From NCBI GenBank assembly GCA_946533395.1, contig CAMNBU010000001.1, forward strand, positions 62,001 to 126,000: a DNA stretch of 64,000 bases, given 5' to 3'. The stretch's first letter is position 1, and every line of letters begins with the position of its first letter. Below the pieces are notes generated by a model. That model was not told the origin of the DNA. It did not search any database and saw only the letters and a list, made by a program, of their open reading frames with translations. Shown here in pieces: positions 17,371 to 25,506 of the stretch. Source of the DNA: UBA4292 sp002395865 (lineage in GTDB: Bacteria; Bacillota; Clostridia; Lachnospirales; Lachnospiraceae). The position numbers were made by a program, and so were the translations under genes.

Positions 17371-18536
17371 GCCTGGGCCTCCAGAGTCTTTACGAACTTC
17401 TCTATGCGGTCAAGCGCGATCTCGAGGTTCTTGAGTGAATACGCGTATGATATTCGCAGGAAGCCCTCTCCGCAGTCGCCGAAGGCGGTGCCGGGTACTA
17501 TGGCCACCTTCTGTGCCTGAAGGAGCTTCGTCGCGAACTCATCGCTGCTCATGCCGAAGCGCTTGATGCTCGGGAACACGTAAAATGCGCCGTACGGCTC
17601 AAAGCACTCCATACCCATGTCGCGAAGGCGCCTTACGACATACCTTCTCCTCTGGTTGTACGACTCGCGCATCCTCGCCACGTCCGCGTCGCCCTCGCGC
17701 ATGGCCGATACAGCCGCGTACTGGCTCGTGGTCGGCGCGCACATGATCGCGAACTGATGTATCTTGAGCATCTGCGAGAGTATCAGCTCGGGTGCCGCAG
17801 CATATCCGAGCCTCCAGCCCGTCATGGCGTACGCCTTCGAAAACCCGTTTATGACTACAGTCCTCTCCCTCATGCCGGGAAGGGACGCTATAGACGCATG
17901 CTCCCCCGAATAGGTCAGCTCGGAATATATCTCGTCGCTTATTACGACGATGTCCTTCTCGATGCATATCTTCGCTATGGGTTCAAGATCCTCCTTCGTC
18001 ATTACAGCTCCGGTCGGATTGTTCGGGAAGGCGAGTACCAGAAGCTTTGTCTTATCAGTTATCGAATCCAGAAGCTCCTTTGCGGTGAGCTTAAATTCAT
18101 TCTCCTCCTTGAGGTTTATGAATACCGGAACGCCGTCCGCGAGCTCGCAGCAGGGCAGGTAGGACACATAGCAGGGCTGCGGTATGAGCACCTCGTCACC
18201 GGGGTTTATCATGGCGCGCATGGCCAGGTCTATGGCCTCGCTGCCGCCCACAGTCACCATGATCTCCTTGTTGTAATCATATTGAACATGTATCCTTCTG
18301 TCCAGATACAGGCTTATCTCCTGCTTGAGCTCCTTAAGTCCGGAGTTCGAGGTATAGAAGGTCTTGCCCTTCTCGAGAGAATAGATGCCCTCCTCCCTCA
18401 CATGCCATGGCGTATCAAAATCAGGCTCGCCCACGCCCAGAGAGATCGCGTCCTTCATCTCGCTCACGATGTCGAAGAACTTCCTGATGCCCGAGGGCTT
18501 TATATTTATCACTTTGTCCGAAAGCGGGTTTCTCAT
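17367..18536 (-). CDS. Class I/II PLP aminotransferase
   Basis: Fold type I aminotransferase, 389 residues. Marks: ISLGVGEPDFDTPWH, the PLP-contact VTVGGSEAIDLAMRA, LVLAFPNNPTGAV, ISDEIYSELTYSGEH, and the Schiff-base lysine in VVINGFSKAYAMTGWRLGY. The pattern fits the PatA/aromatic or aspartate group; the true amino donor is not clear. ATGA overlap with the Lrp-type regulator upstream suggests amino-acid-responsive control, a pairing common in Clostridia. Confidence 0.93.
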   Translation of the reverse strand: MRNPLSDKVINIKPSGIRKFFDIVSEMKDAISLGVGEPDFDTPWHVREEGIYSLEKGKTFYTSNSGLKELKQEISLYLDRRIHVQYDYNKEIMVTVGGSEAIDLAMRAMINPGDEVLIPQPCYVSYLPCCELADGVPVFINLKEENEFKLTAKELLDSITDKTKLLVLAFPNNPTGAVMTKEDLEPIAKICIEKDIVVISDEIYSELTYSGEHASIASLPGMRERTVVINGFSKAYAMTGWRLGYAAAPELILSQMLKIHQFAIMCAPTTSQYAAVSAMREGDADVARMRESYNQRRRYVVRRLRDMGMECFEPYGAFYVFPSIKRFGMSSDEFATKLLQAQKVAIVPGTAFGDCGEGFLRISYAYSLKNLEIALDRIEKFVKTLEAQA

Positions 18537-19015
18537 GGTGTCACAAGCATCCTTTCATCATGGGGTTTTGACACGAGGCTCGTGCCGTGATCCTTATACT
18601 TCTTGAGCACGAAATGTGTCGCGGTAGAGAGAACCTCCTCCATGGGTGCGAGCTTCTCGGATACGAACTGCGCCACGCCGCGCATGGTCTTGCCCTCTAT
18701 GATAACGGTGAAATCAAACGCGCCGCTCATGAGATAGACCGCGTGCACCTCGCTGTACTGGTATATCCTCTCCGCGATCTTGTCGAAGCCCATGCCCCTC
18801 TGAGGCGTAACCTTCACCTCTATGAGCGCAGTGACCTTCTCCACGTTCGTGGCGTCCCAGTTGATCAGAGTGTGGTAACCGCAGATCACATTTTCAGCCT
18901 CCATATCCACTATGCAGGCCGCGACCTCCTCCTCGCTCTCACCCAGCAGTATAGCCAGGTCGTGCACGCTTATCCGGGCGTTTTTCTCAAGTATCCCAAG
19001 AATCTTCTCTCTCAT
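18533..19015 (-). CDS. Lrp/AsnC family transcriptional regulator
   Basis: 160 residues: an N-terminal helix-turn-helix (ILEKNARISVHDLAILLGESEEEVAACI) and a C-terminal RAM ligand-binding domain (VTALIEVKVTPQRGMGFDKIA, VYLMSGAFDFTVII). Such proteins sense amino acids and often control adjacent genes; the aminotransferase overlapping its stop is the obvious target. It overlaps the AIRS_C gene upstream by ATGA. Confidence 0.93.
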   Translation of the reverse strand: MREKILGILEKNARISVHDLAILLGESEEEVAACIVDMEAENVICGYHTLINWDATNVEKVTALIEVKVTPQRGMGFDKIAERIYQYSEVHAVYLMSGAFDFTVIIEGKTMRGVAQFVSEKLAPMEEVLSTATHFVLKKYKDHGTSLVSKPHDERMLVTP

Positions 19016-19530
19016 CTCACACCTCTTATGTATTCTTCCAGCGGATCCTTCTTAGGTCTCTCTATAAATGAGACCTCCCCGCTCCTTACTATCTCACCGG
19101 CTCCGGCCTTCATGTGCCCTATGACGGCCGCAGGGATATGCCTTATACCGCACTCATCAAGCACTCGCTCTTCATCACCGGTCACGATGATATAGGCGCC
19201 GTCGCCCTCCAGATAAAAAGGGTTGATGTCGAGTCTCTCGCATATCTCTATGGTCTCCTGCCTCGCGGGAATGTCTGACAAAGCCACATTAAAGCCGAGC
19301 CCCGTCTCCTTCTTGATATCCCACAAAGTCCTGAGGACTCCGCCGCGCGACACCGCCTTTATACAGCAGTCCGAAAATGATATCTGCGCTTCTGAAAGCA
19401 GCGGTATATCTGCAGCGTACTCCCGAAACTCAGCTCCCGCCGCGCCGGACTCTATCAGCCGCGCGGTGCCGGATGCAGCCAGCACCCCGGCCATTATCAG
19501 GGCATCGCCCGGGCGAACATTTTCAGCCAT
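19012..19530 (-). CDS. Stand-alone AIR synthase C-terminal domain (HypE-like)
   Basis: 172 residues matching only the C-terminal half of PurM/HypE/ThiL-type proteins: RPGDALIMAGVLAASGTARLIE, then a glycine-rich GLGFNVALSDIPARQETIEICERL and LEGDGAYIIVTGDEERV. The N-terminal ATP-binding half of the superfamily is missing and not encoded nearby. The ATG overlaps the TAA of a 35-residue peptide gene (TAATG). Function is unknown; it may be a sensor or assembly partner instead of an enzyme. Confidence 0.75.
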   Translation of the reverse strand: MAENVRPGDALIMAGVLAASGTARLIESGAAGAEFREYAADIPLLSEAQISFSDCCIKAVSRGGVLRTLWDIKKETGLGFNVALSDIPARQETIEICERLDINPFYLEGDGAYIIVTGDEERVLDECGIRHIPAAVIGHMKAGAGEIVRSGEVSFIERPKKDPLEEYIRGVR

Positions 19531-19637
19531 TACAGTATGGAGCTTAATGCTCCAGCCACCATGGTGGCGATCATCGCAAATGCAAGGATGCCCGCGATTA
19601 TCGCGCTTATGATCCTTGTCTTCTTCTTGTTCATCAT
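19530..19637 (-). CDS. 35-residue single-helix membrane peptide
   Basis: ATG at 19637 with GAGGTGA five bases upstream, a lysine-rich start MMNKKKTRII and one hydrophobic helix ending GALSSIL. The stop TAA overlaps the next start (TAATG), which supports real translation. It is the kind of short N-in membrane peptide often skipped by annotation. It sits between the serine hydrolase and the AIRS_C gene; role unknown. Confidence 0.65.
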   Translation of the reverse strand: MMNKKKTRIISAIIAGILAFAMIATMVAGALSSIL

Positions 19638-19647
19638 AGTAATCACC

Positions 19648-20802
19648 TCAACTCAAACACTTGTAAACTATATTCCTCAGCCTCGGCTGTATCTTCTCCT
19701 CGAAGCTCGGTGAGAGCTGCTGCATGTAGACTACGGCCAGCTCATTGTCCGTGTCCGCGAGCAGATATGGTCCCGGCAGACCGTTCCAGCCAAACTCTCC
19801 GACGGGAGAAAGACTGCCGGCCGCCACCGGATCCACAAGCGTCCTCACGCCCAAACCGTAACCGTAGCCGCGAAGCTGAGCCCAGTCGTAATCCTTCATC
19901 TGGGTCTCGCCCAGCTCGTTCATCTTCATCAGGCTTATCGTCTGCGGGGCGAGTATCCTCACGCCGTTATATTCACCGTTTCCCGCGAGCATCGCCGCGA
20001 AATGCGAGTAATCCTCCAGACTGCTTATGAGTCCCGCGCCGCCGCTCTCGAAGCCGAAGCACATATCAAGCGGAAGTGTTCCCCTGCCGAACTGTGTATA
20101 TGTGCCGTCAGCCGCGTTGTACTCCCAGATATGTGAGAGTCTCCCCGTCTTCTCCTCGGGAAGCTTAAAATGCGTATCCTTCATTCCGAGAGGATCGAGC
20201 ACGGCCTTCTTCAGGTACTCATAAAAGCTCATGCCGGACCAGACCTCGATCAGAGCACCGACTATGTCCATGCAGTAGCTGTAGTTCCAGTGGCTGCCCG
20301 GGTCGAACATAAGGGGAGCTGCCGCTATGGCGCCGGCCAGCTCCCTCAGCGTATATCCCGGGTGAAGCCCGGCTATCTCCCTTTCCGTAGCTATCTCGGC
20401 AGGATGGTTACAGCCCCCGTAGGTGATGCCCGCGGTCATCGTGAGCAGATGTCTCACGGTAATGGGGCCGTACGCGGGGCCGTCCCACCAGCCATATGCG
20501 CCGCTCGCCTTAAGGCGCGCCACCTTCATGTCCTTAAACTCCGGCAGATACCACTCCACCGGATCGTCTAAAAGGAACTTCCCCTGCTCGAAGAGCGTCA
20601 TGGCACACACGGCGGTCACGGGCTTGCTCATGGAGTAGATACGAAAGAGGGTATCATCCGCCACCGGTCCGCAGCCGGCAGTGCCCACATGTCTTTTGTA
20701 GAGCTCCCTTCCGCGCTGCAGAACTCGCACGGACGCGCCCCTCACATGATAGTTTTCCTCCAGCCCCTCCATGAAGGAGTCCAGTATGCCAAAATCAGCC
20801 AT
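19648..20802 (-). CDS. Serine hydrolase, class C beta-lactamase family
   Basis: 384 residues of the penicillin-binding-protein/esterase fold. The nucleophile motif is SMSK (Ser57-Lys60) in FRIYSMSKPVTAVCAM; the second motif is the Tyr of WNYSYCMDIVGAL near 200; GWNGLPGPYLLAD near 350 replaces the KTG/HxG strand. No signal peptide is visible, so it is probably a cytoplasmic esterase or peptidase and not a resistance enzyme. It follows the FAD oxidoreductase with a single base between stop and start. Confidence 0.9.
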   Translation of the reverse strand: MADFGILDSFMEGLEENYHVRGASVRVLQRGRELYKRHVGTAGCGPVADDTLFRIYSMSKPVTAVCAMTLFEQGKFLLDDPVEWYLPEFKDMKVARLKASGAYGWWDGPAYGPITVRHLLTMTAGITYGGCNHPAEIATEREIAGLHPGYTLRELAGAIAAAPLMFDPGSHWNYSYCMDIVGALIEVWSGMSFYEYLKKAVLDPLGMKDTHFKLPEEKTGRLSHIWEYNAADGTYTQFGRGTLPLDMCFGFESGGAGLISSLEDYSHFAAMLAGNGEYNGVRILAPQTISLMKMNELGETQMKDYDWAQLRGYGYGLGVRTLVDPVAAGSLSPVGEFGWNGLPGPYLLADTDNELAVVYMQQLSPSFEEKIQPRLRNIVYKCLS

Positions 20803-20803
20803 G

Positions 20804-22360
20804 TCATTTACTCTCGTGGTATTCTTTTTCGGTATTTACGTTCCAGATGGCGGTCTTATCCGTCCGCCCGCTCTTTATCGCCTGCACGGCCTTCATGGCC
20901 GTGAGCATGGAGTGGTCCATATTGTTGTAGCGGTGCTGGCCGTTTCGGCCTATGCAGTAGATATTCTGAAGGCCGTCCACGTAATCTATCACGCGGTCAA
21001 TGTCCTTATATGTGTCGAAATACGCGGGATATGCCTTCTTCACCTTCTCGCGGTGGAAGGCCTTCACTGCGCCCTTGTCTATGACGCCCATGCTGCGAAG
21101 CTCCTTTACAGCCAGCTTCGCGCTCTCGCGGTCGGTCATGTTCCAGAAGTCGTCGCCCTCATTGCAGAAGTACTCGAGACCGATCCACACTGTGTTGTCG
21201 GGGTCAGCCACCATATACGGCGACCAGTTGTTGAATATCTGGATGCGGCCGAGCTTTACGCCCCTGTCCTGCACATATATCCAGTTGTCCGGAACTATGT
21301 CCCCCAGCGTCCTTATCTTCGTGGTGTTCTTAAGCTTCAGCTTATCCACCAGCAGTCCCATGGTAATGAAATCCCTGTAGGGAAGTCCCTTCGCGGTCTC
21401 CATCACGTCCTCTGGCACCTGTGTGCCATTTACGGCGAGCACGAGCTCCTTAAGAGGCATGGAGGAGAGGATGATATCCGCATCAAATGTCTTCTCACCC
21501 GAAGGCGTCTCGCAGGTCACCGATACTGCCCTGCCATCCTTAACGCCTATACCGGTCACCTTGTGGTTCTTGTAAAGCTTGGCGCCGAGGCTCACGGCCT
21601 TCGCCGCGGTCTCCTCCCACATCTGTCCGGGGCCGAGCTTCGGATACCAGAACTGCTCGATGAGCGAGGTCTCAACCTCACCCTTGCCCTTCGTGCCGAA
21701 GAGCTTCCTCGTCATGTCCTTAAGCACCGCCATGATGGAGAGGCCCTTTACGCGCTGGGCGCCCCAGTCGGCGCTTATCTCCCTCGGGTGCCTGCCCCAG
21801 AGCTTCTCGGTGTAGCTCTCGAAGAACATACTGTAGAGCACCTTGCCGAAGCGGTTTATGTAGAAATTCTCCAGATTGTCCTCAGGCTTTTTTACTACGC
21901 AGGTCTTTAAGTAGCTGCAGCCCGCCTTCGCCGTGGTGAAGAAGCCCAGATTCTTGATGGTATCGAGCTTCATGCTTATCGGGTAATCAAAAAAATGCTT
22001 CCTGTAATAGATCCTCGAGACCCTGTCCCTCACCAGACATACCCTGTCGGTCTTCTCGGGATCCGGTCCGCCCTCCGAGAGCGGCTTCTTCCTGCCGAGC
22101 TTCTTATCGTCGTACGAATCCGCTCCCTGCAGGGGCATTATATCGTTCCAGAACTTGTTGACCTCGTCCACCTTCGTGAAGAAGCGGTGGCCGCCCAGAT
22201 CCATGCGGTTCCCCTTGTAGCTTACGGTCTTGGAAATACCGCCGATGTCCGAGCTCTCCTCGAGTATGGTCACATTATAGATGCTGCCGCCGTCCTTCAA
22301 AAGCTCCACGGCAGCGGTCAGTCCGGCCGGGCCGGCACCTATGATAACTACATTTTTCAT
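20804..22360 (-). CDS. FAD-dependent oxidoreductase of the amine oxidase/UGM-like group
   Basis: 518 residues. Dinucleotide-binding start MKNVVIIGAGPAGLTAA, then LEESSDIGGISKTV and the DLGGHRFFTKVDEV loop, FYINRFGKVLYSMFFESYTEKLWG, and a C-terminal FAD strand IYCIGRNGQHRYNNMDHS. The arrangement matches NAD(P)/FAD proteins annotated as protoporphyrinogen-oxidase-like and often linked to glycan loci. I prefer the ATG at 22360 (AGGTG upstream) over a GTG three codons earlier. First gene of a compact operon that ends with wall-glycan genes. Confidence 0.88.
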   Translation of the reverse strand: MKNVVIIGAGPAGLTAAVELLKDGGSIYNVTILEESSDIGGISKTVSYKGNRMDLGGHRFFTKVDEVNKFWNDIMPLQGADSYDDKKLGRKKPLSEGGPDPEKTDRVCLVRDRVSRIYYRKHFFDYPISMKLDTIKNLGFFTTAKAGCSYLKTCVVKKPEDNLENFYINRFGKVLYSMFFESYTEKLWGRHPREISADWGAQRVKGLSIMAVLKDMTRKLFGTKGKGEVETSLIEQFWYPKLGPGQMWEETAAKAVSLGAKLYKNHKVTGIGVKDGRAVSVTCETPSGEKTFDADIILSSMPLKELVLAVNGTQVPEDVMETAKGLPYRDFITMGLLVDKLKLKNTTKIRTLGDIVPDNWIYVQDRGVKLGRIQIFNNWSPYMVADPDNTVWIGLEYFCNEGDDFWNMTDRESAKLAVKELRSMGVIDKGAVKAFHREKVKKAYPAYFDTYKDIDRVIDYVDGLQNIYCIGRNGQHRYNNMDHSMLTAMKAVQAIKSGRTDKTAIWNVNTEKEYHESK

Positions 22361-22417
22361 GACACGCACCTGATAAAAAAATTTTAGCTCATTATACTAC
22401 TTGCGGCATATCTTGTC

Positions 22418-22462
22418 AATAAACAACCGCACCCGGTCTTGTGGCAGTGCCTACCGGGTGCG
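22418..22462 (-). terminator. Intrinsic terminator after the lipoprotein gene
   Basis: Perfect 10-bp stem CGCACCCGGT / ACCGGGTGCG (22428-22437 and 22453-22462). Read on the minus strand it is followed by a moderately T-rich GTTGTTTATT. It separates the ECF-sigma/lipoprotein unit from the oxidoreductase gene. Confidence 0.65.
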
Positions 22463-22490
22463 GTGTATTCGATCACATTTTACTTATGCT

Positions 22491-23258
22491 TCAGTCCTGA
22501 TGAACGATCTTTATGTCCTTTATCATAACGCCGTCTGCGGCCCCAAATCCCACCGAACCATGGGGTTCGTTCTCATATGTCCAGATAACCCCCAGATCCT
22601 CTCCATTGAAGATCAGATGCAGTTCCTTTTCGTCGAGCGTCAGTTTCACACTGTTCCATACATTTGAGTCATATTTTCCGAGTACATTTTTACCGTCTTC
22701 GTCCTTTACATCCCATCCCACGGGAAAATCCCCGGTACCAAGGCTTAGTCCATACTTGCCGATGCTGAAATAAAACGGAATATAGTACAGCTCTCCCGTC
22801 TTCTTATAATCCCAGCCGGTCTTGCTGCTTTCCTGAAACACTGCAAATGACAATCCTCCCGCATCCCCGGCCAGAAAATCGAATGAAAAACTGTAATCCT
22901 TCCAGTCAGAGTTGCCTATCCTCAGAGAAACAGGCGACAATCCGTCAGGTATTTCTCCATTTGCCAGTTCCGGCACGAAGCTTTTCATCACCTGCACCGA
23001 CTCCGCCACAGTTTCACCCATATAGTTCTTCGTCTCAGTCCCGACGGAAGCCACCATCCATTTTCTGTAATCATTCTTTACGGTATCATACGCTGCGCCT
23101 ATCCAGTCTTCTTTTGAAAGGTCGATCTCACCCGGCAGTTCCAGGCTTCCGGCCTTCGGTTCTGTCCTGAATTCAAGAGGGTACTGACCATTATCAGCGC
23201 ATCCGAATAACAGCGCTGTCGCAACTACGGCTACCGCTAATATAGCTTTCCTTCTCAT
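22491..23258 (-). CDS. Secreted lipoprotein with lectin-like domain
   Basis: About 255 residues. A lipoprotein signal is clear: MRRKAILAVAVVATALLFGC with the lipobox LLFGC. The rest is beta-rich (KDYSFSFDFLAGDAGGLSFAVF, WNSVKLTLDEKELHLIFNG, GSVGFGAADGVMIKDIKI), like the concanavalin/DUF1080-type jelly rolls that bind sugar. I chose the ATG at 23258, with GGGAGGTGATC upstream. Third gene of an ECF-sigma unit, so it may be the sensor or effector of that system. No catalytic residues are evident. Confidence 0.75.
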   Translation of the reverse strand: MRRKAILAVAVVATALLFGCADNGQYPLEFRTEPKAGSLELPGEIDLSKEDWIGAAYDTVKNDYRKWMVASVGTETKNYMGETVAESVQVMKSFVPELANGEIPDGLSPVSLRIGNSDWKDYSFSFDFLAGDAGGLSFAVFQESSKTGWDYKKTGELYYIPFYFSIGKYGLSLGTGDFPVGWDVKDEDGKNVLGKYDSNVWNSVKLTLDEKELHLIFNGEDLGVIWTYENEPHGSVGFGAADGVMIKDIKIVHQD

Positions 23259-23282
23259 CCTGATCACCTCCCTGTTCCTTGA

Positions 23283-24071
23283 TCACAAGTCATTCACTCC
23301 TTCGATAAGCTCCTTAAACTCCTCCACACTCATACCATCATATACCTCATCCTCCTTCAGAACAGAGAACAGCGTGCCGTCATTTGTGTAGAATATATTA
23401 GCTGCGTTCAGCATATACTCATCCGCAGGATAATCCGGTCCCTTGTCCTTGACAAATATGATCAAGTGATCTCCGGCCTCCATATCCTTAAAAAGGCCCT
23501 CCATCATGAAATTAGTCACACAGATAAATCTCTCGCCCAGATCATAATCATACGGGTTATATATGTACTCGACAGGCTTGAATTCATAATACGGATTGGT
23601 CCAGTCGAATTCATCGCCCAAAAGCTCTGTATGCGTATCTATCGTATTACTGTCTCCCGTGAACTCAGCCAATACCACGCATCCCTCATATTGAGTAAAG
23701 CTCTTTTCAGCCGGATAATATACCATATCCATCCCAAGCGCATAGATCTCCGTTTTTGTCTTTTCCTTTGGTGCGGCTTCGGTGGTCCAAGAAGCCGATG
23801 CCGTCTCCGACTCATTAAGTTCGGCTACCGGTGTGGTCTCGACATAATCCCCGGCAGGAAGTTGTACAAAAACACTTTTATCGGAGTCGCCCGAAGTATT
23901 TGGATCTATGTGATAAAAATGAGCTACCATCGTACCGGCACCGACTATCATTATCAGGGAAAGAACTACGGCTGCGGTCTTTAAGATCATGCTTTTGCGT
24001 CTGGCTTTTTTTCGCAGATATTCATCCCTCGCGCGCAGAACATTCTCTGCGACCTCCTTATATGTCCTCAT
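23283..24071 (-). CDS. Single-pass membrane protein, putative anti-sigma partner
   Basis: 262 residues. A short basic cytoplasmic head (about 1-29), one membrane helix (ILKTAAVVLSLIMIVGAGTM, near 30-50) and an extracytoplasmic domain rich in acidic and aromatic residues. It starts inside the 3' end of the ECF sigma gene (14-base overlap), the usual position of an anti-sigma factor. No zinc-binding anti-sigma motif is seen, so the regulatory role rests on gene order. The outer domain does not match a family I can name. Confidence 0.65.
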   Translation of the reverse strand: MRTYKEVAENVLRARDEYLRKKARRKSMILKTAAVVLSLIMIVGAGTMVAHFYHIDPNTSGDSDKSVFVQLPAGDYVETTPVAELNESETASASWTTEAAPKEKTKTEIYALGMDMVYYPAEKSFTQYEGCVVLAEFTGDSNTIDTHTELLGDEFDWTNPYYEFKPVEYIYNPYDYDLGERFICVTNFMMEGLFKDMEAGDHLIIFVKDKGPDYPADEYMLNAANIFYTNDGTLFSVLKEDEVYDGMSVEEFKELIEGVNDL

Positions 24072-24612
24072 CGTTGCTCCTCTCTATACCTATCTTCTTC
24101 CTGAGTGACTCGCGCCCCCTGTACAGCAGATCCGTGACCTGCCTCTGCGACCTGCGCATGATGTGCGAGATCTCGGGGAGGCTCAGTTCCTCGATATAGC
24201 GCAAATAAAGCGCCTGGTAATAATCCTTGTTGAGTGTCTTCATGACCGCGTACAGATTCGCGTTCTCCTGCGTCTGTATAAGAAGCGCCTCCGGATCGCA
24301 CTCCTTCGATGCAGCATAGTCCTCCGTAAGCTCGGTGAAAACGACTCTCCTCTCAGACCGCAAATGATTCTTCGCCCGATTCGCTGCTATCCTGTACAGC
24401 CAGGTCTTGAAGCCGTCATCCCCCTTAAAGGGCGGCTTGCTTATGACCAGCGCAAGCAGAGTATCCTGCGCAATGTCCTCCGCATCCTGATAACTGTCCA
24501 GCAGGCCGTACAGGTACAGGACCAGTCCGCTGTAATACTGCGCAACTATGGCCTCGAAGCACTCATCGTCACCGGCGATAAATCTGCGATACAATTCAGC
24601 TATACCGTCCAA
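24058..24612 (-). CDS. ECF-type RNA polymerase sigma factor
   Basis: 184 residues with regions 2 and 4 of sigma-70. Region 2: FEAIVAQYYSGLVLYLYGLLDSYQDAEDIAQDTLL and GFKTWLYRIAANRAKNHLRSERR (shown in parts: DAEDIAQDTLL, WLYRIAANRAKNHLR). Region 4: YYQALYLRYIEELSLPEISHIM, a helix-turn-helix ending RSQRQVTDLLYRGRESLRKKI. The start is TTG after a GGAGGT site. Followed by a membrane protein and a lipoprotein, forming a sigma/anti-sigma-like unit that senses the envelope. Confidence 0.93.
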   Translation of the reverse strand: MDGIAELYRRFIAGDDECFEAIVAQYYSGLVLYLYGLLDSYQDAEDIAQDTLLALVISKPPFKGDDGFKTWLYRIAANRAKNHLRSERRVVFTELTEDYAASKECDPEALLIQTQENANLYAVMKTLNKDYYQALYLRYIEELSLPEISHIMRRSQRQVTDLLYRGRESLRKKIGIERSNDEDI

Positions 24613-24734
24613 ATCGCTACCTCCGACTTTATAGTCTTCTACTATATAAACACCAAAAGGGCCGAAAAATCGCAGCTTTTAAATATTAAATTTTTATAAA
24701 CAGCTATTCATCCTTCAAAAATCATCATAAGCAT

Positions 24735-24776
24735 GAAAAAAGCGCACCCTGCCGGCTTTCACCGGAGCGATGCGCT
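24735..24776 (-). terminator. Intrinsic terminator of the two-component operon
   Basis: On the minus strand AGCGCA and TGCGCT arms enclose a CCGG/CCGG inner pair, followed by TTTTTT (revealed as AAAAAA at 24736-24741). It lies 40-80 bases after the response regulator stop. Confidence 0.7.
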
Positions 24777-24815
24777 CTTGTGCTACAATATACCGTTTCG
24801 AATAATTACCGTGAA

Positions 24816-25505
24816 TTACAGCTTAAATCTATACCCCACACCCCATATGGTCTCTATGTACTGAGGGTTCGAGGTATCCTCCTCCACCTTCTCGCGGATC
24901 TTCTTGATATGCACCGTGACTGTGGCGATATCTCCCATGCTCTCCATGTTCCAGATCTCCTTGAAGAGCTCCTCCTTCGAGTATACGTGGTTCGGGTTCG
25001 ACGCGAGGAAGGTCAGAAGGTCGAACTCTTTAGTCGTGAACTGCTTCTCGACGCCGTTTATAAACACGCGCCTTGCAGTCTTATCGATCTTCAGTCCCCT
25101 GATCTCTATCACGGAATTCTTAGGACCCGCTCCTCCCGCGAGCCTCTCGTATCTGGCCAGATGCGCCTTCACTCTGGCCACCAGCTCACTCGGTGAGAAG
25201 GGCTTCGTGATGTAGTCGTCGGCTCCGAGGCCCAGACCGCGGATTTTATCAATGTCATCCTTTTTCGCGGACACCATGAGTATGGGCATCTCCTTCTTCT
25301 CGCGAAGCCTCCTGCATATCTCGAAGCCATCAACATCGGGAAGCATGATATCGAGTATCACCAGGTCGAAATCCTCCGCAAGAGCTCTCTCAAGCCCCTT
25401 CTGTCCGTTATTTTCAGTGACGACCTCATACTCGGAGAGTTCCAGATAATCCCTCTCGATGTCGGCGATAGCCACCTCGTCCTCAACTATAAGTATCCTG
25501 CTCAT
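24816..25505 (-). CDS. OmpR-family response regulator
   Basis: 229 residues. Receiver domain with acidic pocket (LIVEDE), the phospho-acceptor Asp52 in VILDIMLPDVDG, Ser/Ala switch MVSAKK, and the conserved lysine in DDYITKPFSPSEL. The C-terminal winged helix carries FTTKEFDLLTFLASNPNHVYSKEEL (seen as TTKEFDLLTFLA) and VTVHIKKIREKV, TIWGVGYRFKL. Its gene follows the histidine kinase start-to-stop with one base between, so they form a two-component pair. Target genes are not identified; the flanking ECF units are candidates. Confidence 0.95.
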   Translation of the reverse strand: MSRILIVEDEVAIADIERDYLELSEYEVVTENNGQKGLERALAEDFDLVILDIMLPDVDGFEICRRLREKKEMPILMVSAKKDDIDKIRGLGLGADDYITKPFSPSELVARVKAHLARYERLAGGAGPKNSVIEIRGLKIDKTARRVFINGVEKQFTTKEFDLLTFLASNPNHVYSKEELFKEIWNMESMGDIATVTVHIKKIREKVEEDTSNPQYIETIWGVGYRFKL

Positions 25506-25506
25506 A

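Noticed and set aside
19648..20802. Antibiotic-resistance beta-lactamase
   Set aside because: It has the SxxK nucleophile but no signal peptide, and the third motif is GWNG-like, as in esterases and D-aminopeptidases.
20771..21910. 379-codon plus-strand frame opposite the FAD oxidoreductase
   Set aside because: Antisense shadow; the minus-strand protein has full FAD motifs.
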